Source of the DNA: Methylococcales bacterium
Lineage (GTDB): Bacteria; Pseudomonadota; Gammaproteobacteria; Methylococcales; Methylomonadaceae
Direction of reading: 5' to 3'
DNA: 64,000 nucleotides
Assembly (NCBI GenBank): GCA_030949405.1
Contig: JAUZSN010000002.1
Coordinates: forward strand, 2,280,553 to 2,344,552
Every line of letters starts with the position of its first letter. The first letter of the stretch is position 1. A model generated the notes under the pieces. That model ran no database searches and was not told the origin of the DNA. It saw only the letters and a list, made by a program, of their open reading frames with translations. The translations under genes were made by a program, and so were the position numbers. Shown piece after piece: positions 27,708 through 37,319 of this stretch.

Positions 27708-28751
27708 ATGAGTAAGCAAATAAAAGCGGTCGCCTTAATTTCAGGTGGCTTAGATTCTATGTTGGCAGCACAAACCGTGATGCAACAAGGTGTTCATGTT
27801 GAGGGAATTAATTTTTTTACAGGTTTTTGTGTGGAGGGACATACCCATGCTATTCGTAAAAAAGATAAAGCCAAGCCTAAGCGTAATAACTCGCTATGGG
27901 TTGCCGAACAATTGGGAATGAAGCTTCATATCATTGATATTATTGAAGAATATAAAGATGTGTTGATTAATCCTAAACACGGCTATGGAGCCAACATGAA
28001 CCCCTGTTTAGACTGTAAAATTTTTATGGTCAATAAAGCCAAACAGTGGATTCAAGAAAATGATTTTGATTTTATTATTACGGGTGAGGTCATGGGTCAA
28101 CGCCCCATGTCTCAACGTAAAGAAACCATGCCGGTGGTTGCTAGAGAATCAGGGGCCGACGATTTATTATTACGCCCTTTATGCGCACAAAATTTACCCA
28201 TCACGAAACCTGAGCGTGAAGGCTGGGTTAGTCGTGAATTATTACATGATTTTAGTGGGCGTTCACGCAAGCCACAAATGGCTTTAGCCGATAAATTTGG
28301 TTTTGAGGACTATGCTCAACCCGCAGGCGGTTGTTGTTTTTTAACCGATGAATCCTACTCTAAAAAATTAGTCGATTTGTGGGAAACACGCGGGGAAAAA
28401 GACTATGATTTAGATGATGTCATGTTATTAAAAGTAGGACGACATATTCGTCCAAATCCTCGTTTTAAAGTGATGGTTGCGCGTGAAGATGGGGAAGCTC
28501 GCTTTATGACGGGGTATAAAAAACGCTTTATTAATATGAATTGTCGTAGTCATCGAGGGCCTTTGGCTTTATTAGTCGGTGAACCTAATGATGAAGATAT
28601 AAAATTAGCCGCACAAGTACTGGCTCGCTATGGCCAAGGGCGCGATGAAGCTCTCGTTGAAGTTGAGGTTCGTTTACTTAATGGCGAAACGCAGTTTATT
28701 GAGGTTAAACCGTTGTTAACCACTGAAATTCCACAGGCTTGGTTTATATGA
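27708..28751 (+). CDS. PP-loop ATPase, tRNA thiolation (ThiI/MnmA-like) protein
   Basis: The 347-residue cytoplasmic protein has an N-terminal PP-loop ATPase motif (ALISGGLDSMLA), a CLDCK pair at about residues 101-104 and a GGCCFLT segment near residue 206. These are features of adenylating sulfur-transfer enzymes that thiolate tRNA uridines or related substrates. It is not a standard MnmA or ThiI in length or motif order, and I do not know its target. The stop overlaps the start of a TusA-like sulfur-carrier gene, which strongly suggests a sulfur relay in which TusA delivers sulfur to this protein. Confidence 0.75.
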   Translation: MSKQIKAVALISGGLDSMLAAQTVMQQGVHVEGINFFTGFCVEGHTHAIRKKDKAKPKRNNSLWVAEQLGMKLHIIDIIEEYKDVLINPKHGYGANMNPCLDCKIFMVNKAKQWIQENDFDFIITGEVMGQRPMSQRKETMPVVARESGADDLLLRPLCAQNLPITKPEREGWVSRELLHDFSGRSRKPQMALADKFGFEDYAQPAGGCCFLTDESYSKKLVDLWETRGEKDYDLDDVMLLKVGRHIRPNPRFKVMVAREDGEARFMTGYKKRFINMNCRSHRGPLALLVGEPNDEDIKLAAQVLARYGQGRDEALVEVEVRLLNGETQFIEVKPLLTTEIPQAWFI

Positions 28752-28975
28752 GCTTACATTATTTAGATGCGCGGCGATTACTTTGCCCATTACCCGTTAT
28801 TAGGACTCAAGATAAAATAAAGCAATTACAGGTGGGGGATGAGTTAGAAGTGACTTCAACGGATCCTGGGGTTATGCAAGATATTCCAACGTGGTGTCGT
28901 ATTAATGGTCATCAGGTTTTAGAAACACATGAGCAAAATAATGATTATATTATTCGATTGCAAGTAGGCGACTAA
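28748..28975 (+). CDS. TusA/SirA-like sulfur carrier protein
   Basis: The 75-residue protein has the family hallmark LDARRLLCPLPVIRTQDKI with the reactive Cys in CPLP. TusA-type proteins carry a persulfide on that Cys and pass it to a thiolation enzyme. The ATG overlaps the stop of the PP-loop gene (ATGA), and its own stop overlaps the start of the CDF exporter gene by one base. The slightly earlier in-frame start at 28739 is less likely because the ATGA overlap gives the usual coupling. Confidence 0.88.
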   Translation: MSLHYLDARRLLCPLPVIRTQDKIKQLQVGDELEVTSTDPGVMQDIPTWCRINGHQVLETHEQNNDYIIRLQVGD

Positions 28976-30123
28976 TGACGGAATCATTTAATGCGGATGA
29001 AGTAGCAGCGTTAAAATCACGGGTCACGTTTGTGGGTGCGTGGGTTAATGTTTTTTTAACACTCATAAAAATTACTATCGGGATTGTTGGCCAATCAACC
29101 GCATTAATTGCAGATGGGATTCATTCCTTTTCAGATTTAGCCAGTGATTTAGTCGTATTAGTTGCGATTAAGTTAGGGTCGCGAGAAGCGGATTATGAGC
29201 ATCCTTATGGGCATAAGCGTTTTGAAACCTTAGCAACAGTTATTTTAGGCGTCGGATTAATCGTTATTGCGGGTGGGATTGCTTGGGATGGCTGCCAACG
29301 ATTATTAAACCCTGAAACACTGGTGATTCCCAGTCAAGATACGTTAGGCATTGCTGTGATTTCAATCTTAGCGAATGAATGGCTCTATCACTATACTAAG
29401 CGTATTGGGGATATGACGCGCTCTAAATTACTGTTAGCGAATGCGTGGCATCATCGAAGCGATGCGATTTCTTCGGTGATTGTTTTATTGGGGATTGTCG
29501 CGGTCTTAATGGGTTACCCTTTTGCCGATTCGATTGCCGCCGTTGTTGTTGCTGTGATGGTGGGGAAAATTGGTTTACATTTGGTTTTAGAGAGTATTAA
29601 GGAATTAGTCGATACGTCATTATCTGAAACCATGGTTCAAGATATTCGTCGCGAAATTAAAATAACGCAGGGCGTACAAGGCATTCATTTATTGCGTACC
29701 CGACAAATGGGTGAAGATGCCTATATTGATGCACATATTGTGGTGGATGCTAAAATTAGTGTGTCTGAGGGGCATATTATTGGCGATAGAGTTAGAAAAA
29801 ATTTAACTCATAAATTTGATGATATTGTTGATGTTTTAGTTCATATTGATCCCGAAGATGATGAGTTTAGTGATAATTCGGAGGATTTATTGTCACGGCA
29901 AACACTCACTAAACTGCTGGAGAAATCCTTAGGAGAGGCGGTGTACGAACAGATAGATGCCCTCTATATTCATTATTTAAATGATAAGATTGAAATGGAA
30001 ATCGTTATTCCTCAACACCTATTGTCTGAAACAGAACAGATTAACACTATTAATCAACAGTGTTATGCCCTCGCCAAAAATCATGAAAGTATTACTAAAA
30101 TTAATTTATTTTTAAAGGTATAA
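28975..30123 (+). CDS. cation diffusion facilitator (FieF-like) exporter
   Basis: CDF proteins export Zn2+, Fe2+ or other divalent metals against the proton gradient at the inner membrane. The 382-residue protein has six membrane helices with metal motifs IADGIHSFSDLASD (HxxxD) and NAWHHRSDAISS (HxxxD), and a C-terminal cytoplasmic domain (about residues 210-380) longer than in E. coli FieF. Its start overlaps the stop of the TusA-like gene by one base. Metal specificity cannot be decided from the sequence. Confidence 0.9.
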   Translation: MTESFNADEVAALKSRVTFVGAWVNVFLTLIKITIGIVGQSTALIADGIHSFSDLASDLVVLVAIKLGSREADYEHPYGHKRFETLATVILGVGLIVIAGGIAWDGCQRLLNPETLVIPSQDTLGIAVISILANEWLYHYTKRIGDMTRSKLLLANAWHHRSDAISSVIVLLGIVAVLMGYPFADSIAAVVVAVMVGKIGLHLVLESIKELVDTSLSETMVQDIRREIKITQGVQGIHLLRTRQMGEDAYIDAHIVVDAKISVSEGHIIGDRVRKNLTHKFDDIVDVLVHIDPEDDEFSDNSEDLLSRQTLTKLLEKSLGEAVYEQIDALYIHYLNDKIEMEIVIPQHLLSETEQINTINQQCYALAKNHESITKINLFLKV

Positions 30124-30128
30124 ATAAA

Positions 30129-31343
30129 ATGGCTGTTAATCAACCCTCGTTTCCAAAAATGAACCCTGTTGCCGGTATTTCACTGGGGACAACTAATGCA
30201 GGGATCAAACAAACGGAACGTGATGACTTATTAGTGATGCAAATGGTTGAGGGGGGAAGTTGTGCCGCTGTTTTTACTCAAAACGCATTTTGTGCCGCCC
30301 CTGTTCATGTCGCTAAAGCACATTTGGATAAAAATCCTCGTTGGTTAGTGATTAATTCAGGAAATGCCAATGCAGGAACGGGTCAAAAAGGGATGGACGA
30401 TGCTTTAAAAACCTGTCATGAAATAGCGGCATTAGTGGGAGAGGCGTATTCTCAAGTGCTGCCTTTTTCAACAGGAGTTATTGGTGAGTCTTTACCGATA
30501 GAAAAAATGACGGGTGCTTTTCCTGACGCGATTAAGCACTTAAATGAAACCCATTGGCAACAAGCGGCTACCGCGATTATGACGACGGATACGTTTGCTA
30601 AAGGGGTCAGTAACGTGATTGAAATAGAAGGGGAAACGATCACCATCACAGGGATTTCCAAAGGGGCAGGGATGATACAGCCTAATATGGCAACGATGTT
30701 AGGTTTTATGGCAACGGACGCTAAAATTGCCCCTGGTTTATTACAACAGTGCTTATCTGATGCCGCTGAACTTTCGTTTAATCGTATTACCATTGATGGC
30801 GATACATCAACGAATGATGCCTGTGTTTTAATGGCCAGTGGATGTTCTAAGGCAGCTGAAATTACGGCTGGAAGTGAGGCGTATACACTGTTCTCAACTG
30901 CAATTAAAGGCGTTTGTCAATTGTTAGCTGAGGCGATTGTTCGTGATGGCGAGGGAGCGACTAAATTTATTCGTATTCAGGTTGAACAAGCCTTAAGTAA
31001 AGAGGAAGCTTTGGCGGTAGGAAAGACGGTAGCTCATTCTCCATTAGTCAAAACGGCTTTTTTTGCCAGTGATCCTAACTGGGGGCGTATTTTAGCCGCT
31101 GTTGGGCGAGCGGGGGTTCAAGATTTAGACGTAGAAAAAATTGAAATTTATTTAGATGCGGTTTGTATTGTTGAAAAAGGATGTCGGGCATTAAGTTATA
31201 CGGAATCCGCAGGACAATCCGTGATGAATAAAGATGAAATTGATGTCACGATAAAACTAGGGCGAGGGGAACACTGTGAAACGATTTTAACCTGTGATTT
31301 TTCGTATGATTATGTGAAAATTAATGCGGAATATAGAACCTAA
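30129..31343 (+). CDS. argJ: bifunctional glutamate N-acetyltransferase/amino-acid acetyltransferase
   Basis: ArgJ recycles the acetyl group between N-acetylornithine and glutamate and can also make N-acetylglutamate, the first step of arginine synthesis. The 404-residue precursor has the self-cleavage site KGAGMIQPNMATMLGF, with the nucleophile Thr after NMA, and the C-terminal SDPNWGRILAAVGRAG region. It lies five bases after the CDF gene and ends at a strong terminator. argH is elsewhere (7045), so arginine genes are scattered. Confidence 0.95.
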   Translation: MAVNQPSFPKMNPVAGISLGTTNAGIKQTERDDLLVMQMVEGGSCAAVFTQNAFCAAPVHVAKAHLDKNPRWLVINSGNANAGTGQKGMDDALKTCHEIAALVGEAYSQVLPFSTGVIGESLPIEKMTGAFPDAIKHLNETHWQQAATAIMTTDTFAKGVSNVIEIEGETITITGISKGAGMIQPNMATMLGFMATDAKIAPGLLQQCLSDAAELSFNRITIDGDTSTNDACVLMASGCSKAAEITAGSEAYTLFSTAIKGVCQLLAEAIVRDGEGATKFIRIQVEQALSKEEALAVGKTVAHSPLVKTAFFASDPNWGRILAAVGRAGVQDLDVEKIEIYLDAVCIVEKGCRALSYTESAGQSVMNKDEIDVTIKLGRGEHCETILTCDFSYDYVKINAEYRT

Positions 31344-31359
31344 AAGAATGACTAATTTT

Positions 31360-31401
31360 GGGCCTTCCTCGTTTTTAGACTTAACGAAGGAGGCCCTTTT
31401 T
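31360..31401 (+). terminator. rho-independent terminator after argJ
   Basis: GGGCCTTCCTCGTT pairs with AACGAAGGAGGCCC around a TTTAGACTT loop and is followed by TTTTTG. The convergent acylphosphatase gene ends four bases later, and the structure can act on both strands. Confidence 0.85.
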
Positions 31402-31405
31402 GAAA

Positions 31406-31678
31406 TTATTTTATGCTAAATTGATTGAAACTTTCATTTTCATTTAAATAGGTAACCGCTACTTTTTTAACCACTGAAAATAAAGAGCCTTTATGTGACC
31501 AGTCAATTAGCTGATCTATTAAGGCTTTATCGGCAATCGCTTTAATTTCGACAGATCCATTGTCTAAGTTTTCGGCATAGCCTTTAATACCTAATTTATC
31601 GGCTTGTTTTTTAGCCGCTGCTCGAAAACAAACCCCTTGAACACGTCCTGAGATTAAAATTTTAACGACTTGATTCAT
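31406..31678 (-). CDS. acyP: acylphosphatase
   Basis: The 90-residue enzyme hydrolyses acyl phosphates such as carbamoyl phosphate and acetyl phosphate. It has the active-site motif SGRVQGVCFRAAAKKQA with the catalytic Arg and the Asn in GYAENLDNGSVEI. The start at 31678 overlaps the rlmKL stop as ATGA; the longer frame to 31696 is a through-read of the rlmKL end. It is translationally coupled to rlmKL. Confidence 0.9.
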   Translation of the reverse strand: MNQVVKILISGRVQGVCFRAAAKKQADKLGIKGYAENLDNGSVEIKAIADKALIDQLIDWSHKGSLFSVVKKVAVTYLNENESFNQFSIK

Positions 31679-33870
31679 CGACTTATCCGCCAGCAATAAT
31701 GAATTCTAGGACTTCGAGAAAAATCATGGGGAATTGTTGCCGCAGAAAGTTCCTCAATATTTAAATAATCTAAGGCATCCGCATCTAATTTAAAGCGTCT
31801 AAAATTAGTTGAAAAATATAAGACCCCGTTATCACTCAATAAAGCCGCTGCATTTTGAATCAACTTAACATGTTCCAATTGAATATCAAAACACTGTTCC
31901 ATCCGTTTAGAATTAGAAAAAGTAGGCGGATCTAAGAAAATCAAATCAAATTGGCCTGTTGATGTTTGTTGTGCATTTTCTAGCCATTCAACACAGTCAC
32001 TACGGACAAATTGATAATCTGGACCGTTAAGATTATTTAATTCAAAATTATTTTTTGCCCACTGCAAATAAGTATTTGACATATCAACGGTTAAGGTCGA
32101 TTTTGCCCCGCCCATTGCCGCATGAACACTGGCGGTTCCTGTATAAGCAAATAAGTTTAAAAAACGTTTTCCTTTTGCTTGTTGAGCGATCATTAAACGT
32201 AAAGGACGATGATCTAAAAATAAACCCGTATCTAAATAATCTTCAAAATTAACCCAAAATTGACAAGGACCTTCACGTACGGCTTGGAAATTTTCGGAGT
32301 CATTTTGTTTTTCATATTGCGCCGTATGTTTTTGTTTACGTCGAATTTTTAAAAAAACCTGTTGTGCAGGAATATTTAAAATGGTCGGTATTTCGGATAA
32401 AAGCCCCGTAAGACGTTGATTTGCTTTATGAGCATCAATGGTTTTAGGTGGATCATATTCTTGAACATTAACCCATAACTGATCGCCGTAATAAATATCA
32501 ATTGCGACCGCATATTCAGGAAGATCGGCATCATAAAGACGATAACAGGTGATATCCTGCTGCTTTGCCCATTTTTTTAAGTTTTTAAAGTTTTTACGCA
32601 AACGATTTGCAAACATCGGGGCGGGAATGTGATTTTCTTCTGTCTGACTGCGTTGAATAACCTGTTCTAAACGTTGAGTTTGATTTTTAGGCTTCGGTGT
32701 GAAAAAAGTGGGTTCTTCTATATCGAGGCGTAATAATTTACACTCTAAAGGGCCATTAAAAAAAGTAATTGGTTTATGAGAGCGGATGCCTAATCGAAAG
32801 CCTAACTCAGGGTTACTGATAATAATAGACGCTTTCCAACCTGTAAACTGGGCTTTTAAAACCTCGCCAAACTGTTCATAAAGTTGACTAACTTCGGCAC
32901 TTTCACCTAAGCGTTCCCCATAAGGTGGGTTCGTAACGAGAAGTCCTTTTGCCCAACTTTCAGCGGGCATACACTCGCTAATATCACGTTTTTCTAAATG
33001 AATATACTCTTGTAATCCTGCGTTCTCAACGTGTTGTATTGCGGTGGCAATGGTTCGTCTACTAAGGTCAAATCCTACTAATTTAGGAAGTGTTTTTAAC
33101 CCCTCGGTTTTACGTTCATTTGCTTCATTCAATAATGATTTCCAAAGGGTGTCATTATGATTTTTCCACCCTAGAAATCCATAATAGTCGCGCAATAACC
33201 CCGGTGCAAAATCAGCCGCAATCATCGCCGCTTCTAAAACGAACGTGCCTGAACCACACATAGGGTCAATAAAACTGCCCCCATTGGCTGCTATATGCGC
33301 CCAATCACTGCGTAATAAAATAGCGGCGGCCAAGTTTTGTTTGATAGGGGCTTTGAGACTCACATCACGATAGCCACGTTTATGCAAGCTGTCGCCCGAT
33401 AAATCTAAACTTAATTGAGCCTGAGAGCCATTAAGATGAACATTGACATGAATATCAGGTTGGCTGGTGTCAATATTAGGGCGTTTTTGGAATTTGGCTC
33501 GCATTTGGTCAACAATAGCATCTTTGACTTTGAGTGCGCCGAAATGGGTATTATTAATGACATCTGAGTTTTTGGCATTAAAGGAAACCATAAAACTACC
33601 GTCAGGTTTTAAATGATTAAACCAGTTAATCTTTTTAATGCCATCATACAGGTCTTGTTGTGAATGCATTTCAAACTCAGCTAACCGTAATAGAATACGA
33701 TTGGCTGTTCTTGACCACAAACAAATACGATAAGCCGTTTCTAATGTTCCCTCAAAGCCAACCCCTGCTATAGTCGGTTTTAAATTGGTTGCACCTAATA
33801 TTTCAAGTTCATTAGCAAGGAGAGTCTCCATTGCTTTGGGTGTTGTTGCAAAAAGAAGATGGTGGGTCAT
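31675..33870 (-). CDS. rlmL: bifunctional 23S rRNA (guanine-N2/N7) methyltransferase RlmKL
   Basis: RlmKL methylates G2445 (RlmL part) and G2069 (RlmK part) of 23S rRNA. The 731-residue protein has an N-terminal THUMP domain and SAM domain with TNPPYGERLG (about residue 310), then a second methyltransferase with FLNLFAYTGTASVHAAMGG and FDLIFLDPPTFSNSKRM. The start at 33870 (THHLLFATTPKAMETLLANEL) matches family N-termini, so the longer frame to 33924 is not used. It is followed by an overlapping acylphosphatase gene. Confidence 0.93.
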   Translation of the reverse strand: MTHHLLFATTPKAMETLLANELEILGATNLKPTIAGVGFEGTLETAYRICLWSRTANRILLRLAEFEMHSQQDLYDGIKKINWFNHLKPDGSFMVSFNAKNSDVINNTHFGALKVKDAIVDQMRAKFQKRPNIDTSQPDIHVNVHLNGSQAQLSLDLSGDSLHKRGYRDVSLKAPIKQNLAAAILLRSDWAHIAANGGSFIDPMCGSGTFVLEAAMIAADFAPGLLRDYYGFLGWKNHNDTLWKSLLNEANERKTEGLKTLPKLVGFDLSRRTIATAIQHVENAGLQEYIHLEKRDISECMPAESWAKGLLVTNPPYGERLGESAEVSQLYEQFGEVLKAQFTGWKASIIISNPELGFRLGIRSHKPITFFNGPLECKLLRLDIEEPTFFTPKPKNQTQRLEQVIQRSQTEENHIPAPMFANRLRKNFKNLKKWAKQQDITCYRLYDADLPEYAVAIDIYYGDQLWVNVQEYDPPKTIDAHKANQRLTGLLSEIPTILNIPAQQVFLKIRRKQKHTAQYEKQNDSENFQAVREGPCQFWVNFEDYLDTGLFLDHRPLRLMIAQQAKGKRFLNLFAYTGTASVHAAMGGAKSTLTVDMSNTYLQWAKNNFELNNLNGPDYQFVRSDCVEWLENAQQTSTGQFDLIFLDPPTFSNSKRMEQCFDIQLEHVKLIQNAAALLSDNGVLYFSTNFRRFKLDADALDYLNIEELSAATIPHDFSRSPRIHYCWRISR

Positions 33871-33938
33871 AAGTTTTAGGGTCAAGTCAAAAGAACGGTT
33901 TAGAATAGCACAGCTTGAATTCAATCATTGAATTTGTA

Positions 33939-36900
33939 TTAGAGGGCTTGATAATTTTTAAGCGCAATAACGAGGCGTTTCATTTCAATTTCTAACTGCT
34001 CTAACAGATAATTAGCGTCTTGAAGATCGCCTGATTTTCCTATGTCATCTAGTTGAATCGCTAATTCAATTATATTTTTAGCACCAAACGTCGCTAATGT
34101 TCCTTTTATCAAATGCCCTATATCACTAATTTTATTGGCATCCACCTCATTAACAGCTTGTCGTATTTGAGTTAATAGTTCGTCGTGTTGTTGCAAATAT
34201 ATTTTTATAATACTGAGAAGAATGGTGTTATCCCCTCCAAATAAAGCAAGAGTGACTTTGATATTAAAAATATTATCATCAACGTCGGTGTTATCAATTT
34301 CTTTTTGTTTTGAGGGAAGAACTGTTTCTAAGGGAACAATTGAGGTTAAAATTTTAAATAATTCTGGCACCCTAATAGGTTTTGAGGTGTAATAATTCAT
34401 CCCCTTAGATAAGCAATTATCTATATCGCTTTTCATCGCTTGTGCAGTGAGGGCGACAATAACGATTGGCGGTAATTGTAAGTCTTTTTCTATTTTACGA
34501 ATAGCAACGGTTGCTTCAATACCATCCATTTCAGGCATTCTAACATCCATTAAAATAACATCAAATGAATGTTGTTGTTGATAGGTTTCAACGGCTTTTT
34601 TACCATTATTAACAATCGTAAAATGAGTAATGCCTTGTTGTTCAAATAATCCTCGCGCGACTTCTTGATTGACTAAATTATCTTCGGCTAACAAAATTCG
34701 CATCTTAGGGTTAAGCTGATGATTGTAGGATTTAGATGTTTTAACGCTCGGTTCTTGTACACAGACGGATGATTTAATTTTTGCTAATAATAACGATTGT
34801 TGAACGGGTTTCTCTAAAAATCCATTCACTACATCATTAATTTCATCACTTTCTATTTTTGTAATTGAGGTGATTGATGACAAAATAATAATTGGAATCG
34901 TTTTCCAGTAAGGCTGGTTACGAATACGTTTAGCTAATTCTAGCCCTGTTAACTCGGGCATTTGATAATCAGTAATAATTAATTGAAAGGCCGATTCTGT
35001 TCCTATCACTTGCTCTAATTTATTTAAAGCAATTTGAGGTGTTTCAGCGGTGACAGGCTTCATGTTCCAGTATTCTAAAGTTTCTTTGAGAACCGAGCGT
35101 TGCATTGCATTATCATCAATCACTAAAACATGCTTTATTTGTTCAATGCCTTTGAGTGACGGTTTAGAGACAATACTGTCGGCGGGTTTTTCAAAGGCAA
35201 TGGTAAAATGAAAAATACTGCCTTCCCCTAGTTCACTTTCCAGCCACATTTTACCGCCCATCAACTTCACTAATTGATACGAAATAGAAAGCCCTAACCC
35301 TGTTCCGCCATGATGGCGTGTTGTTGACGCATCCGATTGATTAAAAGCACCAAAGACTTTTTCTTGTTTAGATTTTTCAATGCCAATGCCTGTGTCGTGG
35401 ATAGAAAAATGAAGTTGCAAGCGGTTCTCTGTATTTACCCGCTCTGGATTTTCAAACAGCACGACTTTAATAAGGACTTCACCTTGTGAGGTGAATTTTA
35501 TAGCATTGCCAGCCAGATTAATAATAACTTGTTGTAGCCGTGTATTATCACCAATAATAATGTGAGGAAGGTCATTAGCAATAGAAAAAATGAGTTCGAT
35601 GCCTTTTTCATGGGCCTTCATGGCGATAGCGGTTGTCGTTTCCTCAATACATTCACGTAAACCAAACTCATGAAAATCTAAATCCAGTTTATTCGCTTCT
35701 ATTTTAGAAAAATCAAGAATGTCATTAATCACATTGAGTAATAACTCGGCGGATTGATTTGCAACGGTTAAAAAACGCATTTGGCGTGTATTTAATTGCG
35801 TTTTTAAGACTAATTCAATCATCCCAATGACCCCATTTAGAGGGGTACGAATTTCATGACTCATATTTGCTAAAAATTCTGATTTAGCTTGACTAGCGGT
35901 TTCAGCGGTTTTTTTGGCTTTTTTTAATTCATTTTCTTTTTGTTTACGGATCGTAATATTTCTAACAAGTCCTAAAAAAACAGGTTGATTATCAATGAAA
36001 AATTCACTGACTTGTAATTCCATTGGGAATATATGGCCATCTTTAGAACGAGCCTCAACTTCTCGGTTGAAACCAATCACTTTAGCTTTCTTAGTTTTTA
36101 AATAACTTTTTAAGTACGAGTCATGTTCGTCAGCAACCGACTTAGGCATTAATAAGGAGACATTTTTTCCAATTATTTCATCTGGAGAATAGTTGAATAT
36201 TTTTTCAGAAGCCTTATTAAACGTTAAAACAATACCGCGTGGGTTAATGGTAATTAAGCCATCGACAACATTGTCAACAATAGCTGTTTGATACGCTTCA
36301 GAGTTATGTAATGCTTTTTTTGATAAACGCTGCTCTTTTTTTAGTCGCTTTTCAAGCCGTCTAAAGGAGTCGTGCATACCAATAAATAACCCAATTAAAA
36401 CGGCTAAATAGCTAATTTTAGTAAAAAAATCAATAATACTAAATGTGCCATTGAGTCCACCATCAAGTTCTTTATCGGTGAATGAAATAAATAGTATTTG
36501 AGTGAGCGTGTTAATGATAAGGGCTATAATCAACCAATGTTCAAACGAGTCTTTCTTCCAATAACCTTTTTTTAAATAGCCTATTAAGGATATTCCAAAA
36601 AATAGCGCAGGAATAATTTCTTGAGGGCGATGAAGAATAAAATTAAAAAAATGCGTGGGTGATAGGGGGATGAACGTAGAAAATAAAAAACTGATCCCTG
36701 TTGCAAAGATAATAAGACTAATAATTGTTTTTTTTCTAATGATTCCTTGAGGGCCTAGTTGCTGCTCTCTTTGCCATGCTACATAACTGAACCACAATAA
36801 GAGCGATAAAAATAAACGGGAGGTCATGCCGCTCGAAGAAACAAGAAAGGGAAACTCAGAAGGAATATATTTTTCAAACCCAATAGAGGTTACTAGGGTA

Positions 36901-37163
36901 TGATAACCATCTAAAAAGGCGGTCCCCATGTAACCTGTGCCAATAATTAGGTACGTGTTGTTTTTGCCACTATAAAAACGCACGAGCGCCATTGCACCTA
37001 TAATTAACGCTAACAAGGTAGCGATTGATTCCATTAAGGTGTGTAGCTGATTGGAGCCCTGCCAATTTAAGTTATTCAGAATAAAGTAACTTGTTATCAA
37101 TGATAGGGCGGTTAACCAATAAATAAAGATATGATTAAAATAAAATTTGTGGGTATTAATCAT
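33939..37163 (-). CDS. hybrid sensor histidine kinase with MASE-type membrane domain, PAS, two receivers and HPt
   Basis: The 1074-residue inner-membrane sensor has about seven hydrophobic segments (residues 10-265), then a PAS domain (about 290-410, ITINPRGIVLTFNKASEKIF), a HisKA dimerisation helix with the phospho-His in MSHEIRTPLNGVIGM, an HATPase with N and G boxes (INLAGNAIKF, TGLGLSIS), two receiver domains with Asp in ITDYQMPELTGLEL and LMDVRMPEMDGIEA, and a C-terminal HPt with His in ISDIGHLIKGTLATFGAKNI. The membrane part resembles MASE3-type sensors. It is a complete internal phosphorelay; the output regulator is not adjacent. It is divergent from the Do-protease gene. Confidence 0.9.
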   Translation of the reverse strand: MINTHKFYFNHIFIYWLTALSLITSYFILNNLNWQGSNQLHTLMESIATLLALIIGAMALVRFYSGKNNTYLIIGTGYMGTAFLDGYHTLVTSIGFEKYIPSEFPFLVSSSGMTSRLFLSLLLWFSYVAWQREQQLGPQGIIRKKTIISLIIFATGISFLFSTFIPLSPTHFFNFILHRPQEIIPALFFGISLIGYLKKGYWKKDSFEHWLIIALIINTLTQILFISFTDKELDGGLNGTFSIIDFFTKISYLAVLIGLFIGMHDSFRRLEKRLKKEQRLSKKALHNSEAYQTAIVDNVVDGLITINPRGIVLTFNKASEKIFNYSPDEIIGKNVSLLMPKSVADEHDSYLKSYLKTKKAKVIGFNREVEARSKDGHIFPMELQVSEFFIDNQPVFLGLVRNITIRKQKENELKKAKKTAETASQAKSEFLANMSHEIRTPLNGVIGMIELVLKTQLNTRQMRFLTVANQSAELLLNVINDILDFSKIEANKLDLDFHEFGLRECIEETTTAIAMKAHEKGIELIFSIANDLPHIIIGDNTRLQQVIINLAGNAIKFTSQGEVLIKVVLFENPERVNTENRLQLHFSIHDTGIGIEKSKQEKVFGAFNQSDASTTRHHGGTGLGLSISYQLVKLMGGKMWLESELGEGSIFHFTIAFEKPADSIVSKPSLKGIEQIKHVLVIDDNAMQRSVLKETLEYWNMKPVTAETPQIALNKLEQVIGTESAFQLIITDYQMPELTGLELAKRIRNQPYWKTIPIIILSSITSITKIESDEINDVVNGFLEKPVQQSLLLAKIKSSVCVQEPSVKTSKSYNHQLNPKMRILLAEDNLVNQEVARGLFEQQGITHFTIVNNGKKAVETYQQQHSFDVILMDVRMPEMDGIEATVAIRKIEKDLQLPPIVIVALTAQAMKSDIDNCLSKGMNYYTSKPIRVPELFKILTSIVPLETVLPSKQKEIDNTDVDDNIFNIKVTLALFGGDNTILLSIIKIYLQQHDELLTQIRQAVNEVDANKISDIGHLIKGTLATFGAKNIIELAIQLDDIGKSGDLQDANYLLEQLEIEMKRLVIALKNYQAL

Positions 37164-37319
37164 TAGAATCTCTAATTCAACGGCTGACTATGTCCTCCAT
37201 TATAAAGGATGTTACTCATTTAATCTTAAAAGTTAGAAAAAGAGTCGATTATGCTTGAATTTTATAGGATTAAAACTATATCTGTTAAGGTATTCTTCTC
37301 AAATAATAGGAACTTTATT

